Made by a program: the position numbers and the translations under genes. The notes under the pieces are model-generated. The model did not search any database. It saw nothing but the letters and a program-made list of their open reading frames with translations, and had not been told where the DNA came from. A DNA stretch of 64,000 bases from Bryoerythrophyllum caledonicum. Its lineage: Eukaryota > Streptophyta > Bryopsida > Pottiales > Pottiaceae. Below, one piece after another: positions 35,154 to 46,500 of this stretch; positions within the stretch are counted from its first letter, which is position 1; each line of letters starts with the position of its first letter. The stretch is from NCBI GenBank assembly GCA_963971425.1, contig OZ020514.1, forward strand, positions 40,399,158 to 40,463,157, written 5' to 3'.

Positions 35154-36008
35154 GTACAGTACGAGTGGCGAGCTTCTTATCAGCTTGCTTCTGGCAACAG
35201 ATTAATTTGATACAGTGCTTTTAGACAACCACCTTGGTGCGCATTTGGGTCCGCTTGTTTTGGAAGTCAAATGAAGTGATCAAGTGTGTCGCTTAGACCA
35301 CGCCCACCTTCAAATCCACACTCTGGAATTGGCCACCTCTAATGACTCATGATGTTACCACGATCCCCAATGAAAACATCCAACACTCTAATGCCAACAT
35401 TTCTCCCTCCTAGGAAGATATTTTGGAATGGCTAAATAGCTATGGAGAAGTTGATCCGGCGAGTAGCCGCTAGAATATCGTCGTTGTTGTAGCGCTTTAC
35501 TACCTCACCCACCCACTCCATCTGAGGTAAGAAAGACAAGAGGGATTTGAGATTCAAAAGAAGGATCTCCAAGAAGATCAACAGGAACATTCTCCGATGG
35601 AAGGACTAAGCACTCTGCCATACAAAGGATCGTCCTACCAATAGAATCTGCCAAGACGGAGATGTCGTCCTGTTGGGGGTGCATGAGAAGATAAAGGGCC
35701 TCCACAATGATCTCGGACACGCTAATTAGCATTAGAACCGCAAGGTGAAGATGAATGTCGACACGAGATGTGTAACCAATTGGAACAACCTCAATGACAA
35801 CGCTCTGTCCAACCACACCATGATGGGAGCAGACAAGAGAGACTGCCATGCCAGGAACAAATTTGAAGCACAGCTTGGGGAAGATTTGTGAAATCAAAAG
35901 GGGCATAGGAGAAGTAGTCATCAATTTTGGTCAGCTTGTATTAACACTTTTGCATGATTCAATTATCCCTATGGAAGAACAAGAGTAAAAGGTGAAGAGA
36001 ATATGAGT

Positions 36009-36465
36009 TCACAACAAAGATGAGAGACAAGAAGCGAATATAGTGACCACTAGAAGATTGAGATTGCATCTGAGCCCTACTAAGAGATTGGGAGCATACC
36101 TGATGACCACCAAGAGATTAGGAGCGCACCCAATTATCATCAAAAGATTGCGAGCCCAATCGATGACCATCGGGAGATTAGGAGCGCACTTGATAACCAA
36201 AGGGGGATAAAAAGCGCATTTGATCCTCCAGTCGCGATTGCAAGCGCACTCTATTACCACCGTGAGATCAGAAGCTCAGTCAATCCTCCACTCACGCCCA
36301 AGAGCGGACTTAGTTGCCACTAGAAGATTTGGAGGGTACCCTGTCCCCTAAAGAAGATTGGAAGCGCACCCAATCTCCCACACAAGATTGAAAGCACACT
36401 CGATCTTCCTCAAGAGATTGGGAGCACAATTGCTCTCTACTGCTCGATCGGGTGAGCACCCAATC
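36009..36465. repeat. GATTGGG...CCCAATC minisatellite (block 2)
   Basis: About a dozen degenerate units of 35-40 bp such as AGATTGGGAGCATACC, AGATTAGGAGCGCACCCAAT, AGATTAGGAGCGCACTTGAT and AGATTGGAAGCGCACCCAAT. It borders the 5' side of DUF7869-like copy 2. A minus frame across it is an artefact of the repeat (repeated APNL..VI). Confidence 0.75.
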
Positions 36466-37470
36466 TAATCATTCTTAGAACACCAAAGACGTACGGCTAT
36501 ATTGATATGAAGGATATAGAATCTACGGTTATGAACCAAGTCCATGCAACATACGACTATGGACAAACTCGTCAGTCATATAGTGTGCTTGTGCACGAGG
36601 TTAAAAAAGAAGATTGAATAAGAAGAGTTTGAACAAGAAAATCTAAAGGAGACAATCGAAGAGACCTTGATGAATACAATGCCTGATGAGGGCCAAGTGC
36701 AAAAATGGGACCACACCTTCAATTGCGAAGCACCGAGGATTGTCTTTTACCTTCGAAACACAATTGGATGCTATAGTTCAAAGCGGCCAACTACAGTAGT
36801 AAAGAATGACGAGAGCAATCTCTACGCTTTAGTGCTCCATGCTCACCGGCAACCATGCTCATGGCATTTAGTTGTTTGGATTCTTCGCTCGGGTACTTCA
36901 CACTCACCAACTTCTACGCTCAATCACACCACATTTAATTCTAACAACACGCACTATATCAAACACGCAACTCAAAACACGTTCACAGATTGCAACCACA
37001 TAAGAACTTCCAACGCAAAAAGATAGCAACCTAGTCTTTGAGAAATGGTGCGGAAATATGAACACTAAATTGAACTCTCATGTCGGCGATAACAAATTTC
37101 ATCATGACTTTTGGCCTATAAGAAATTGTCACATCAATTTCAATAGCTAAATGATGGAAGTCTGACATCGTAACTAAAATCATCTTCCTTTGTCTTTGAA
37201 CAAGATGGGGAAAAATTAGTTACCCCTAGTAAAACATAATGAACCAGTATAGTTTAACTCTCAAATGACCAATTGTCCCTATTTGAAACAATTTCAATTT
37301 TGGGCATGACCCAAAAAAAAATTTAAATCATTTTCAATTGAATCATATTCCAAGATTGTATTTGATAAGAGCTTTGTGAAGGTACTTTTCTTATTTTCTT
37401 TAAATTCATGGTTTGAAAGTTAATACAAGTCAAATTAAAAATAGGGACTCCAGGCAACTTCAAAAGTTTT
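36466..37470. other. Spacer, no gene called
   Basis: A plus frame at 36,667-37,026 is rich in serine, threonine, histidine and asparagine and has no motif or related block elsewhere. It is left uncalled. Nothing else was recognised. Confidence 0.45.
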
Positions 37471-37479
37471 GCTAAAGAG

Positions 37480-38740
37480 TGGCCACTACCATAATTGTTT
37501 GTGTGAATAAAATCGTTGATTGTGTGCTTGGACAAAGAAAACCTTTCATTGTTAAAAAAAATAATCGTGGCTTATTTTTAAAAATGCTTTGTGTATGTAG
37601 AAAAAAAACCCCTTTGCCTGCTTGCTTGTTCTTTTTAGGCGATAGCATATGTTATATCAAATCCAACTTAAGGAATTTAATGTTTTTCCAATGAAAATTG
37701 AATTAGATATGACTTTCCAATTGAGCCGGTGGTAACGAGATATAAGTTGTATGGATTTACCCCCATTTGTAAAGGCTTTGGAATAAATATGTGGCAATAA
37801 AATGAAAATAATATGTTTGTGAATGTAAAAATTAAATTACCTTTGCTTGTGTGTAAAAAAACAAAAACAAAGTGTCTGTCATTGTATTTTAACAACAATG
37901 ATTAAATACCTTTTCTGAAAAGAAAAACACTATGCATATTACAATTTTTTCGTCATGGCAATATTAAGAATTAGCAAATCCAACCAAAGTAATTTCATAT
38001 TATTTCAATAAAAATTGAATTAGTTATGAACTTTCAATTGAGACGGTGGTAATATGATGTAAATGGTATGGATTTATCCCAAAATTTTAGGCTTTGGAAT
38101 AATTAGATAGCACTCTTGAGTGATGACCCATGATAGTAAATTTCAGGGCCATCTGGATAGGGTTTACGGGTCTAGGATTTAGGATCAAGGGTTTCAAGTC
38201 TAGGATATAGAGTCGATGTTTTAGGGTCCAGGGTTTAGCGTCCAGGGTTTTGAGTCCAGGATTAAGGGATGAGAATTTGGATTGAGGGTTTTGAGTCCAG
38301 GGTTTAATGTCTATGGTTTTGCGTCCAAGGTTTATGGTTTGAGAATTCTAGGGTTCAAAAATGCTTGGACTATCGTGTTTTTCTTTACAGAAATTTTCCT
38401 TTGTCTGAAATTTAAATGATTTATTTTCGAAGTTGAATCGCAATTATATTAGATCCTATAACTAGAACACAAAAAGATCAGCCACTACCTTTGTTTGTGC
38501 CTTTACAAAAAGTTCTTGTTGTTTGTGTAATGGTGCTTGAAAGAAAATAACATTTGCTTGCTTAATCCGTGTTTGAAATAAAAAAACGCCTTTGGTTGTA
38601 AAATTAACAAAAAAAACCAAATATCGCTTTGGAAACATACATTGGATGATGAGTATTAGCCTAAGGTACAGAGAAGGAAGGGGGTTGGATATACCCGAAC
38701 TGATTCGGCTTTGGAATAATAAAATAAAAAATATCATTGA
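37480..38740. repeat. Degenerate long tandem repeat
   Basis: The segment TTGAATTAGATATGACTTTC (37,698) with the following GGTGGTAA and TGTATGGATTTACCCC is repeated as TTGAATTAGTTATGAACTTT (38,017) with GGTGGTAA and GGTATGGATTTATCCC, and both end in GGCTTTGGAATAA. The ending recurs near 38,706. The part GCCACTACC...TTGTTTGTG at 37,482 recurs at 38,480. Units are diverged and of unequal length. No gene lies here. Confidence 0.5.
38150..38360. repeat. Telomere-like degenerate repeat, GGGTCCAGGGTTT type
   Basis: About a dozen units of 13-15 bp such as GGTTTAGCGTCCAGGGTTTT and GAGTCCAGGGTTTAATGTC. The AGGGTTT core equals the plant telomere heptamer, but most units carry an extra GTCCAG, so this is a minisatellite related to or convergent with telomeric repeats rather than a telomere. 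Confidence 0.6.
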
Positions 38741-38799
38741 TTGGATCAATGTCCTTGAAAATAAAGAATTTGGATTGTTGACAAATATAGCCTTTTCTA

Positions 38800-39990
38800 G
38801 TGTCAATTGAAAAAGCACATGTTTTAACCCCATTAAGGCCTGTGACAATTTCACACTACAAACTCTTCAAAATTGTTGATTCTAGTACAGTGAGTGAGGA
38901 AGGAAATAAAACCATATATTCTCTACTTTGACCAAAGGGATCTCTATAAAGACTTATTGTGTTTCATCTTCACAAAATTTCATACTCTTTGACCGCAGAG
39001 ATAGAAAGATTATAGTATTTGAAGTCAAGAAAATGGTTCATTTTCTTCCCTGCATTGACTAAATCAGCAGTCTTTGACTTCACTTGGTATCAATCTTTTG
39101 CATTACAGAAGGTCTTAATCTTTTTCCACTGTGTTAAACATGATTTTAGTTCCGTATACACCAATTTGTAGAAGTAGAGAAGACGTGAAGCATAATCAAA
39201 ACAAGTGTGCAAGGAGTGAAGGAATAACAACTGTCAATTCACAATCTATTTCTTTGAGAATTAAATATATTTTAGATGATAATCAAAATTGTCAATAAGA
39301 AGGTTTACACCACATATTGTTGTAGAAAAAATAGAAAGTAAAAAATATGAAGATCTCTAGGTTTTATGCGGAAAAGATGAAGTTTTTTTTCTCGCTTGCA
39401 CGAAAAGTGTAAAAATGTTTGACTTGAGTTAAAATGTTTTTCTACACTAAAGACGAGAATTTTTTTTGACGACTTCAAATAACATAATATTCTCTACATG
39501 TATGTAAAATCTCAATGTTAATTGAGACTTCTAGCAAAATTTCTAAGCTGCCTAGAGTCCCCATTTCTAACCGTAAGTAGTACTGACTTTCAAACCATGA
39601 ATCTAAAAATAATAATAAAAAAATCTCCATGGAGCTCTTACCAAAGAGAATCTAGTATAAGAGTTTAAGGAAAAAATACTTTTTGTCTAATTTTTGGAAC
39701 TTGGCCAAAATCCAAAACGTATGCCCCACGTACACTTTGGCCTTAAGGGATTAATTTCTTTCCACCAATTTTTTAAAATATAAAAGTAATGCATGGTCTG
39801 CATGACGAGTACTATGCATTTTTGGATTATGGATTTCACGTAATGTCATGAGTATCTACTTATATTTAAGTCCATTCAATTTATTTACTGGCTCATCATT
39901 TGAATAGGTATTTCTCACTACCATTAGTAAGCGCAAGACGTCAGTTTTAGCCAACAACAATCAAAGGATAGTCTATCCTCCCTCTCACTT
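38800..39990. other. AT-rich spacer
   Basis: No coding block, RNA gene or repeat is supported in this interval. Confidence 0.5.
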
Positions 39991-39994
39991 GCCA

Positions 39995-40470
39995 CGCACA
40001 CCTTCCTCTTTCCCATTTACATTCTTAAATTCTCCTCCCTTGCTCGAGCTCGCCATAGCTGATTTTCGCGGCCATCCTCTTCGCCATAGATGTTTTTCAC
40101 TGTCATAGCTATTTGTCGCTGTCATCCACTTCGCATTTGGTCTTTATCTTTGTCTTTTTTTTGTGTTTGCTCTTTAGTTTTTCTTCTTTCTGGGTTCGCT
40201 GTCCTTTTATCTTTGAGCCTTCATCATCGTGATCCTTGTGCTCGCTTACGTATTTACTAGAGAGCGCTACGTAGGAGAAGAAGAGTGACTAGAAGTTGCA
40301 CTAGTAAGGCGCAATGAAGAGGTGCGTATGGGTGGAAGGAGGAGCAATCAAGTGCGATCTTGTGTGATCTACTTTCAGCTTTAAAGTAAGCACTGTGATT
40401 TTCTTGAAGCTAGTATGTAGTAAATACCGTCTAGACTTGGTGAAAAGGTATGTTAAATTTTCCATTTCTC
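39995..40470 (+). promoter_or_regulatory. Putative 5' leader of a spliced gene (pyrimidine-rich)
   Basis: A marked C/T-rich stretch (40,000-40,240) is followed by a purine-rich transcribed-like segment and two donor-like sites (TTTAAAGTAAGC near 40,384 and AAAAGGTATGTT near 40,448). This resembles a plant 5' untranslated region with introns. It lies 0.9 kb before the first clear exon of the relic at 41.3-43.2 kb in the same orientation. No TATA box can be singled out with confidence. Confidence 0.25.
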
Positions 40471-40857
40471 TTTCAAAACTATGTTAGTTGATTGGTTAGG
40501 ATTAAGTGAAGTCCTATTAGGTTTCACTCAGTTCATTTTAAGGAAATTGCCTAGGTTTTTCTTAGATTTTATTAAGTCGATGGCTTGCATGCAGCAAATT
40601 TGCAAGCCGTCCAGATAAACTGAGAAGGAGTGTTGAAATTTTGAATTTTGGTCAATACTTTGTAAGTTGAATTGTTAAAATGAAGTGAACTGCTTTTAGA
40701 TTTCTCTAAGTTCATTCTAAAAAAAATGCTTTGGTTTCTCCTAGATTGAATCTTTAGATGGTTTCAAAGTTTAGTGTTTAAGATTTGTTATTTGAATCTC
40801 AAATCATCATTTATGAGAGAACCTTATGAATCACATTTATATTCCATTGAACTACGG

Positions 40858-41240
40858 AGGCATGTAATCCACGAGGATGGTAGTGCTCCAAATCGCCACG
40901 TACGGATACAAAGCCGGCCGGATCACTTCGTGGGGATTAGGAGTGCGCCCAATCTTTGAGTTGAGATTGGAGCGCACCTAATTTTCCATTGGACATCATA
41001 TGTTATTTTGATCTCCTAATGATGATTCAAAGTGCGCTCGATTCTCCACGAGATCGACCACGCCCGATTTTCCCCAGAATTGATTGCGTCCTAGATCTCT
41101 CATTGGAAAACATCTGTGTGCCAGATATTATTGTAGAGATCGTGAGTGGGTCTAGACTCCTAGTAAAGATTGGAAGAGCATGCAATCCCCAATTTGATCA
41201 GGAGCAACCACGTTGTCTTGTTTGTGATCAGGTATGCTCT
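40858..41240. repeat. GATTGGG...CCCAATC minisatellite (block 3)
   Basis: Units GATTAGGAGTGCGCCCAATC (40,936), GAGATTGGAGCGCACCTAAT (40,963), CAAAGTGCGCTCGATTCTCC (41,028) and GATTGGAAGAGCATGCAATC recur with irregular spacing. It is more degenerate than the block at 36.0 kb. It lies between the putative leader and the exons of the relic that follows. Confidence 0.6.
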
Positions 41241-41326
41241 TGATCTCTCAATGTCTTGATTTCAAATTTCAGTTTCAAAAATGAGTGACTAGTTCTCAAT
41301 TCCCTTGTATTTTGTCATTTATTGCA

Positions 41327-43170
41327 GAGCTAACCCTGAAGCATTAAAGAATGTGCGGAAGAAGTTGCTCTCGGTGAAGCTTAAATCTAGGATCAATTGT
41401 AGATTTTTCACAATGCCGTGCGAGGGAGATCAAGAATTACAGCCTATTGCCTTTTTCCTTGCCAACCTAATCAAGGAAAGGGATTGGAATTGGAGAAGGA
41501 AGAGGCTTATGGAGGAACATTTGTCCTACTAGTCATCACGATTGAGGACAAGTAACAGAGAAACAACAATCATGTTTATAACCGACAAATGAATGTCAAG
41601 TGCTCAGACTTTACCAAATTCATCCGGAAGATCACCTCCTTGCAATCGTCACCAAATTTGTTGCGTGAGCAAACGCTGCTAAAATGTTTGGTATAGTTCT
41701 ATCCACTGTGCAATTGAATCAATTGCTTTGCAAGAATGTAGAGGAGTTGGGATTCTTTCTCATTGGTGGCAGTGTTGACCTACAGAACTTGCGTGATATC
41801 AAGGCTGAGTTGAGGGTAGGTCTCATTGCCATAAATGCCTGTGAAGTACGCCAGTGAGATACGGCTAACGCCGATCACCTCACCAAAGCAAAAGAGAGTT
41901 GCACCGGGTGATGGTCCGGTGTGGTAGAGGAAACGATTATGAAGAAGTCGATGAGGAAGAAACCCTTTGCCAAAACGGCTGACGGTTTGACATTGGCCAA
42001 AGTAGTGAACCTTATCCACTCCGGTATTGTAAACTATTTTTCAAAGGAGCTACTACAGTTGCGTGACTTTTTTCAAATAGGGTTTGCCCTACTACACATA
42101 TTTGGCAAGCGCCCATTCAAGATCAAGGACAAACCAAATGAATTGGACGTCCTCATTGACATGGATCGCTTGCAGAGGGCGCCGACATCAACAATTGTGT
42201 ATCGGTATCTTTTACTAGTCGTGAATTAAAGCTTTAATCACAAAGAAGAGGACAATTCCTACCTTTTATGCAGTGCCGCAACATGTCTTTGAGATGCCAA
42301 TACGGGGACCTCCAACTTGAGTTGGTGAATCAAATACAAAAGACAAAACTCTAGAATTCTTTGAAGAAGAGCCAAGACGGAATGATATCAACATGAATAC
42401 ACACTTCTATATTATCAAAGGCCAACATGGTGTCGCAACTTACAAACAACTCCTTGCAAAAGCTAGTCGCAACAAGCGCGACGCCGCAAGTACTCGTGAG
42501 TATTTTGTCACGATCTTGTGGACCAAGAAAGAGTCGTGTAACCAGCTAATATACTTTAGCAAGTGTTGAACCGAGTCCTTACTGGTACTTGGAAGGAGGG
42601 CAATTATTTTAATCAGATGCAAATAGCTCGGAGGTGTTGGAATGAGCTTGGCAATTTGTTGCCCAAACAAAATGGTGCCTTGAACCCCAAGGAATTTAAT
42701 GTAAGTTGTACTTTGCCTTCCAGAAACTTGTGGTTCATAATTTCCCTTACAGTCTAACAATTCTTTCAATTCAATGTTTTTGCTTTACCTCAGGATTGGG
42801 TGTTCACCTGGTCTTTTCCCTTGATCAACTCTCCTAAGTGCTTCTCATCCTTTCAGGCGTTTGCAAAGAAATAGAATGCATGTTTCTTCAAAAACAAACC
42901 AAGTACTTTGGATCTGGATAAAGGCGATAGGGTGCCAAAATTGTTGTTGCTGTACGGTCCGAATACTCTCTTCCAACAATGAGTCTTAATTGAGGAATTG
43001 TACATCAACAACATACTTCTCAATCCGTGGAACAATTTTGTTGGAGTCCTTTTTGTGAGAGTTGATGACAATGATGACGATGGATCAACTTTGATATCGA
43101 CAGCATCAAAGACTTGCGTGTCGTGCACAACCGCAACGTGCCAAGATAACATTGTGCTAATCAGGTGAGG
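41327..43170 (+). pseudogene. Spliced gene relic with ParB-like GQH motif (tentative)
   Basis: Exon 1 begins at 41,327 after an acceptor ATTTATTGCAG and reads ANPEALKNVRKKLLSVKLKS onward to a stop at 41,530. Later plus-strand blocks are FLIGGSVDLQNLRDIKAELR (about 41,755), KTADGLTLAKVVNLIHSGIV to LDVLIDMDRLQRAPTSTIV (41,970-42,200), HFYIIKGQHGVATYKQLL (about 42,400-42,455), and RCWNELGNLLPKQNGALNPK ending at donor AATGTAAGTTG (42,700). The intron ends at TTACCTCAG (42,794), and the next exon reads DWVFTWSFPLINSPKCFSSF and then VPKLLLLYGPNTLFQQ and ILLNPWNNFVGVLFVRVDDN. FYIIKGQH resembles the active-site segment of ParB/sulfiredoxin domains. Several stops show decay. No product can be named. 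Confidence 0.4.
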
Positions 43171-43552
43171 GCGCATAGTTAGAGAAATCCAAGGTAACAG
43201 TGGCAAACCCACCATCGTTACCCTTATTAAACAATAAAACAACATACACTTACACACTATCAACAATCTAGACTTAGGGAAAAGAAATAAATGATTCATA
43301 ACCCGATACACCAAGAAGTAGTAAGCAGTCTACACGTACCCCATTACTCGCCCCCTTGACCCGTACTGAAGCCCCTTCACACTGGCGAATCACATTGTTA
43401 TATCAACGGAATGGGGGCCGTGAATGAAAACCTCTCAAGACCATAGAAACAATGTGGTTCACATGAAGTGATGCTAAAAGACTTTATAAACAAAGGATAG
43501 GCCGGGTGCAAGTAAAGTCCCATCGTGAATCGCCTTTTACACATTTTATATG

Positions 43553-44890
43553 CTAGACTTTGTCCAGGTAGACCCTCAACGTGCTAAACACTCTTGACAA
43601 GACCATTGACCCACTGATATCTCTAAAAGAGGTGGAGTTAAGCATTCCAAATGCCATCTTAGAGAACATAAGTCTTAAATAAGCATTGTAGCTACTCGTT
43701 TTGGCACTATCACATAATCGACAACGCAATCCAGCAGAGATGTGAGAGAGTTCAGGGTGTACAACCCCATCAATGTGTAGCAAGTGGCAAGGTGCGCAAT
43801 TGCGCGTGTAATCAATCCACATCTAACCATCACCATCCTTCAACAGTAACACCCCTGAATTCTTCACCTCACAAACTCTCAAAATTACCTATCCTGCTGT
43901 CACATCCAAGGTGGTGGGCGCTGTTTGCTGCAAATATATATAGTCTCTAGGTGTGAAATGCCGCACTTGCAATCGATAACGACCTCCCCGTATTGTCGCA
44001 TAGCGCAATGTATCCCGATGTTGAAAATTGGAGAGGTTGTCCAATGCCATAGGCATCACCCTTTTGAACAAATCTGCACATTGCTCACACACTTAAGCCC
44101 ACGTGTCTGGATTGTCTATGTTAGCCAACACAATGTCAGCAACTGCTTCAATGGCCTTTAGTAAAACCGGGTGCCTTCCAATCAATGAGAATAAGCTGAA
44201 TTAGAAGCCAAGGATGCTTGTTTGCTGAACCGATAGCCCATTGCTATCCAAGGTAACTGCAAATCCCAATCCTGGATTCCTAGTGATGTCCTTTCTTCAA
44301 GCTGTACTTCCGAAGCCCCTTCTTGACGGTTTGCACCATGCGCTCCGCTAATCCATCTGCTTCAAAATGATCACTCAAAGTAGTGCAATGATCAATCATC
44401 ACCTGCTCGCAACAAACTCACCCAAGAATTCTCTACCTTGGTCTGTGAGTACCTCTGCTAGAGCTCCAAAGCGATTCAAAACACAATCAAGAAAAAAATA
44501 AGCAATTCCCTCACTAAATTTATTAGGCAATGCCACCAACTCTATCCATTTTGAGAAATGTTTGATGATCACCACAGATACTTGTTGTGTCGAGGTGTCA
44601 CTGGCAATAGTCCTCCAAAATCCAAGCTACACTTGTATTCTAAGCCCATAATTGGCAATGGTTGTAATTGTGGCATTGGAGCGTTAAAAGACACTCGCAC
44701 ACGATCACACACCATACACTTGGAAACCAATGCTTAGACTTGTGACTGCATCCCTCGCCACCAATAGTAAATTTGTAGTAAATTGTAGGTCCTCCTAATT
44801 GTCTAAGATCCTCATGTGCATGCTTGATTAGCTTCACCTCTTTGTTAGAGCCGGCACCACCTTCTTGGTATTGTTAGGCCACATCCTAAC
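43553..44890 (-). pseudogene. int: Integrase of the gypsy element
   Basis: A zinc-binding segment (VSKCMVCDRVRVSFNAPMPQ, about 44,740) precedes the catalytic core: LEYKCSLDFGGLLPVT (first D, about 44,610), ALAEVLTDQGREFLGEFV (second D, about 44,440) and DHFEADGLAERMVQT (the E, about 44,360). A C-terminal part follows, with ADLFKRVMPMALDNLSNFQH, YRLQVRHFTPRDYIYLQQ, GVLLLKDGDG and YTRNCAPCHLLHIDGVVHPE. No chromodomain is recognisable. Frame breaks occur near 44,640, 44,330 and 44,170. Integrase would insert the DNA copy into the genome. Confidence 0.8.
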
Positions 44891-44994
44891 AAAGTGAGTC
44901 CTCTCCCACACAAACGATTTGGCTCGTTGTAAGACCCGATCTCTCTCCTTAGCTCACCATGTTGACACTGCTTCTCCATCCTTTAGAAATAGCA

Positions 44995-45560
44995 TCACAT
45001 TTGTGTCTTCAAAGATGTCTTTGGCGTCCCAAACTCCTCACCTCTATCTTCATCCACTGTGGCCACAATAATTTCTTTGGTGGGATCTCTATGCATTGCC
45101 AACACTCCTAAAAACGCCGAACAATGCCACCATGGCAACAAATCGGCCTTTCCCTCACTGTGCCACCTAGCACGTGTGACATCCTCATCGTTTGGAACTG
45201 GTTTACAGCTAAGGCCGTTAGCATCCATATTCACCAACCCCGCCTTGTGAACTACCTTGGAGCAATAATCCATCAACATCAAGGCCCACCGCGTTTGTTT
45301 CTTTGATAGCTTGTCAGTTTCCATCAACCACTTCAACAATTGATGTTCTGTCACCAACAAAAACTCGTTACCATGAAGATATCATTTGAAATGAGCAATT
45401 GTCCATGTGGCAGCCAAACACTCTCCTTCATACGAGCTATACTCAGCCTCCACATTGTTGTTGGACCGACTGGCGTACGCAATCACGAACTCCTTCCCAT
45501 CGTCATCCATTTGCGTTAACACCGCGCCAATTCCCAACGCGCTCCAATCTGTGTGTAGCT
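44995..45560 (-). pseudogene. pol: RNase H region of the gypsy element
   Basis: The frame reads GIGAVLTQMDDDGKEFVIAY, ASRSNNNVEAEYSSYEGECL, AATWTIAHFK, one stop, YLHGNEFLLVTEHQLLKWL, MDYCSKVVHKAGLVNMDANG and LSCKPV. This matches the usual gypsy RNase H order (ASR...E..Y...E.E..A......F..YL.G..F...TDH..L). TEH stands where TDH is typical, which removes one catalytic acid. The domain degrades the RNA strand of the RNA-DNA hybrid. Confidence 0.8.
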
Positions 45561-45599
45561 GGTAAGTCCTCCTTGCTACTTGCCTTCAAAGTATTTATG

Positions 45600-46500
45600 T
45601 TGATGCCAAACGTTCTTCAATTGTTGAAAGGCCGTCTCACTTTCATCTCACCACATCCAAGGTTGATCATTCTTTGTCAACATGGTCAATGGCTTTGCAA
45701 GAGCATTGAAAGTCTTTACAAACTTTCTATAATAGTTATACAACCTCAAAAATATCCGTAGCCTACTAACATCTTGTGGTCTACAAATAGACATCACCAC
45801 TTCCACCTTACTAGCTACCACACCCAATCCGCTGGATAAATCATGTAACCTAAATACTCGATACGATCAAAGAAGAATTTGCACTTACCAAGGTGGATTT
45901 CAAACCGTGGGGTCTTAATCTAGTAATTACCTCCATCAAGTGTAGTCTATGCTGCCTTTGATTCTTGCTAAAGATAATCATATCATCGATGTAGCATCTC
46001 GCAAAGTCCAAGCCCGAGAAAACCCGGTCCAAAACCCTCTGGCATTCTTCAATTCAAATGGCAAGAACTTCCACTGGAACAACCGATTCTTCCCATTTTT
46101 AGCAATGCTCCAGAACGCAATCTTCTCCTTGTCCTCATCTTTTAGTCCTATCTGGTGGTATCTTAAGTATAAATCCAACGTACTAAATACCCTGGCATGA
46201 CCAATGGCCTCAAAATTCTCCTCCGGAATTGGCATGGCATAACGATCTGACTTAGTGAATTTATTAATCCTCGTATAATCACCTCACATCCTTTATTTAG
46301 TCCAATTATCATAGATATCCTTCTTATATGGCATAATCGTTGCCGATGTATACTCACAATCTGGTGGAGCCAATTATACTAGCCTACAACCACCAATTAT
46401 TCTGTACGAGCGCGAATCAATCTTTGTTCCACATTGCTATACTTGTATGGCTTCCAATAAATAGGTACTTCATCTATCAAGTTAATACATACCTCTTGTC
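45600..46500 (-). pseudogene. pol: Reverse transcriptase of the gypsy element
   Basis: The lead-in (IYWKPYKYSNVEQRLIRART, about 46,460) is followed by RISMIIGLNKG, MPIPEENFEAIGHARVFSTL, DLYLRYHQIGLKDEDKEKIA (46,235-46,120) and FQWKFLPFELKNA. After a frame change comes the polymerase core ARCYIDDMIIFSKN (about 46,000), with both aspartates of the YxDD box present. Together these are the fingers and palm of a Ty3/gypsy reverse transcriptase. Frame breaks near 46,300 and 46,000 make it non-functional. It follows the methyltransferase after a linker of about 650 bp with acidic and charged sequence (MFMNEQSAFLMEEIGKLCEL). Confidence 0.85.

Larger units (their letters stand above)
32540..35950 (-). 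pseudogene. DUF7869-like gene relic, copy 2, interrupted by a MITE
   Basis: This is colinear with 22.8-26.2 kb. Matching blocks include ADSIGRTILCMAECLVLP (about 35,640), NENPDQMSHQMR (about 35,030), DSNYTISSIARLLQRLKEPP (about 34,250-34,190), EIEVGFLLAEHTHEDIDAYF (about 33,690-33,620, the best kept copy of the family core) and NTYVVVDLM (33,600). The DNA is also similar outside the coding blocks (CTGCAATTTGGTCC near 32,560 and 22,818). A 276-bp MITE splits the core at 33,710-33,985 and a snap-back inverted repeat lies at 35,032-35,153. Minisatellite arrays border both sides. Stops and frameshifts are many, so it is inactive. Confidence 0.65.

Noticed and set aside
35505..35924. A separate intact 139-codon gene on the minus strand
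   Set aside because: Its C-terminal half aligns with the start of DUF7869-like copy 1, so it is treated as the first block of that pseudogene rather than an independent gene.
36667..37026. Plus frame of 119 codons
   Set aside because: No motif, no splice context, no related copy, and low-complexity Thr/Ser/His/Asn composition.
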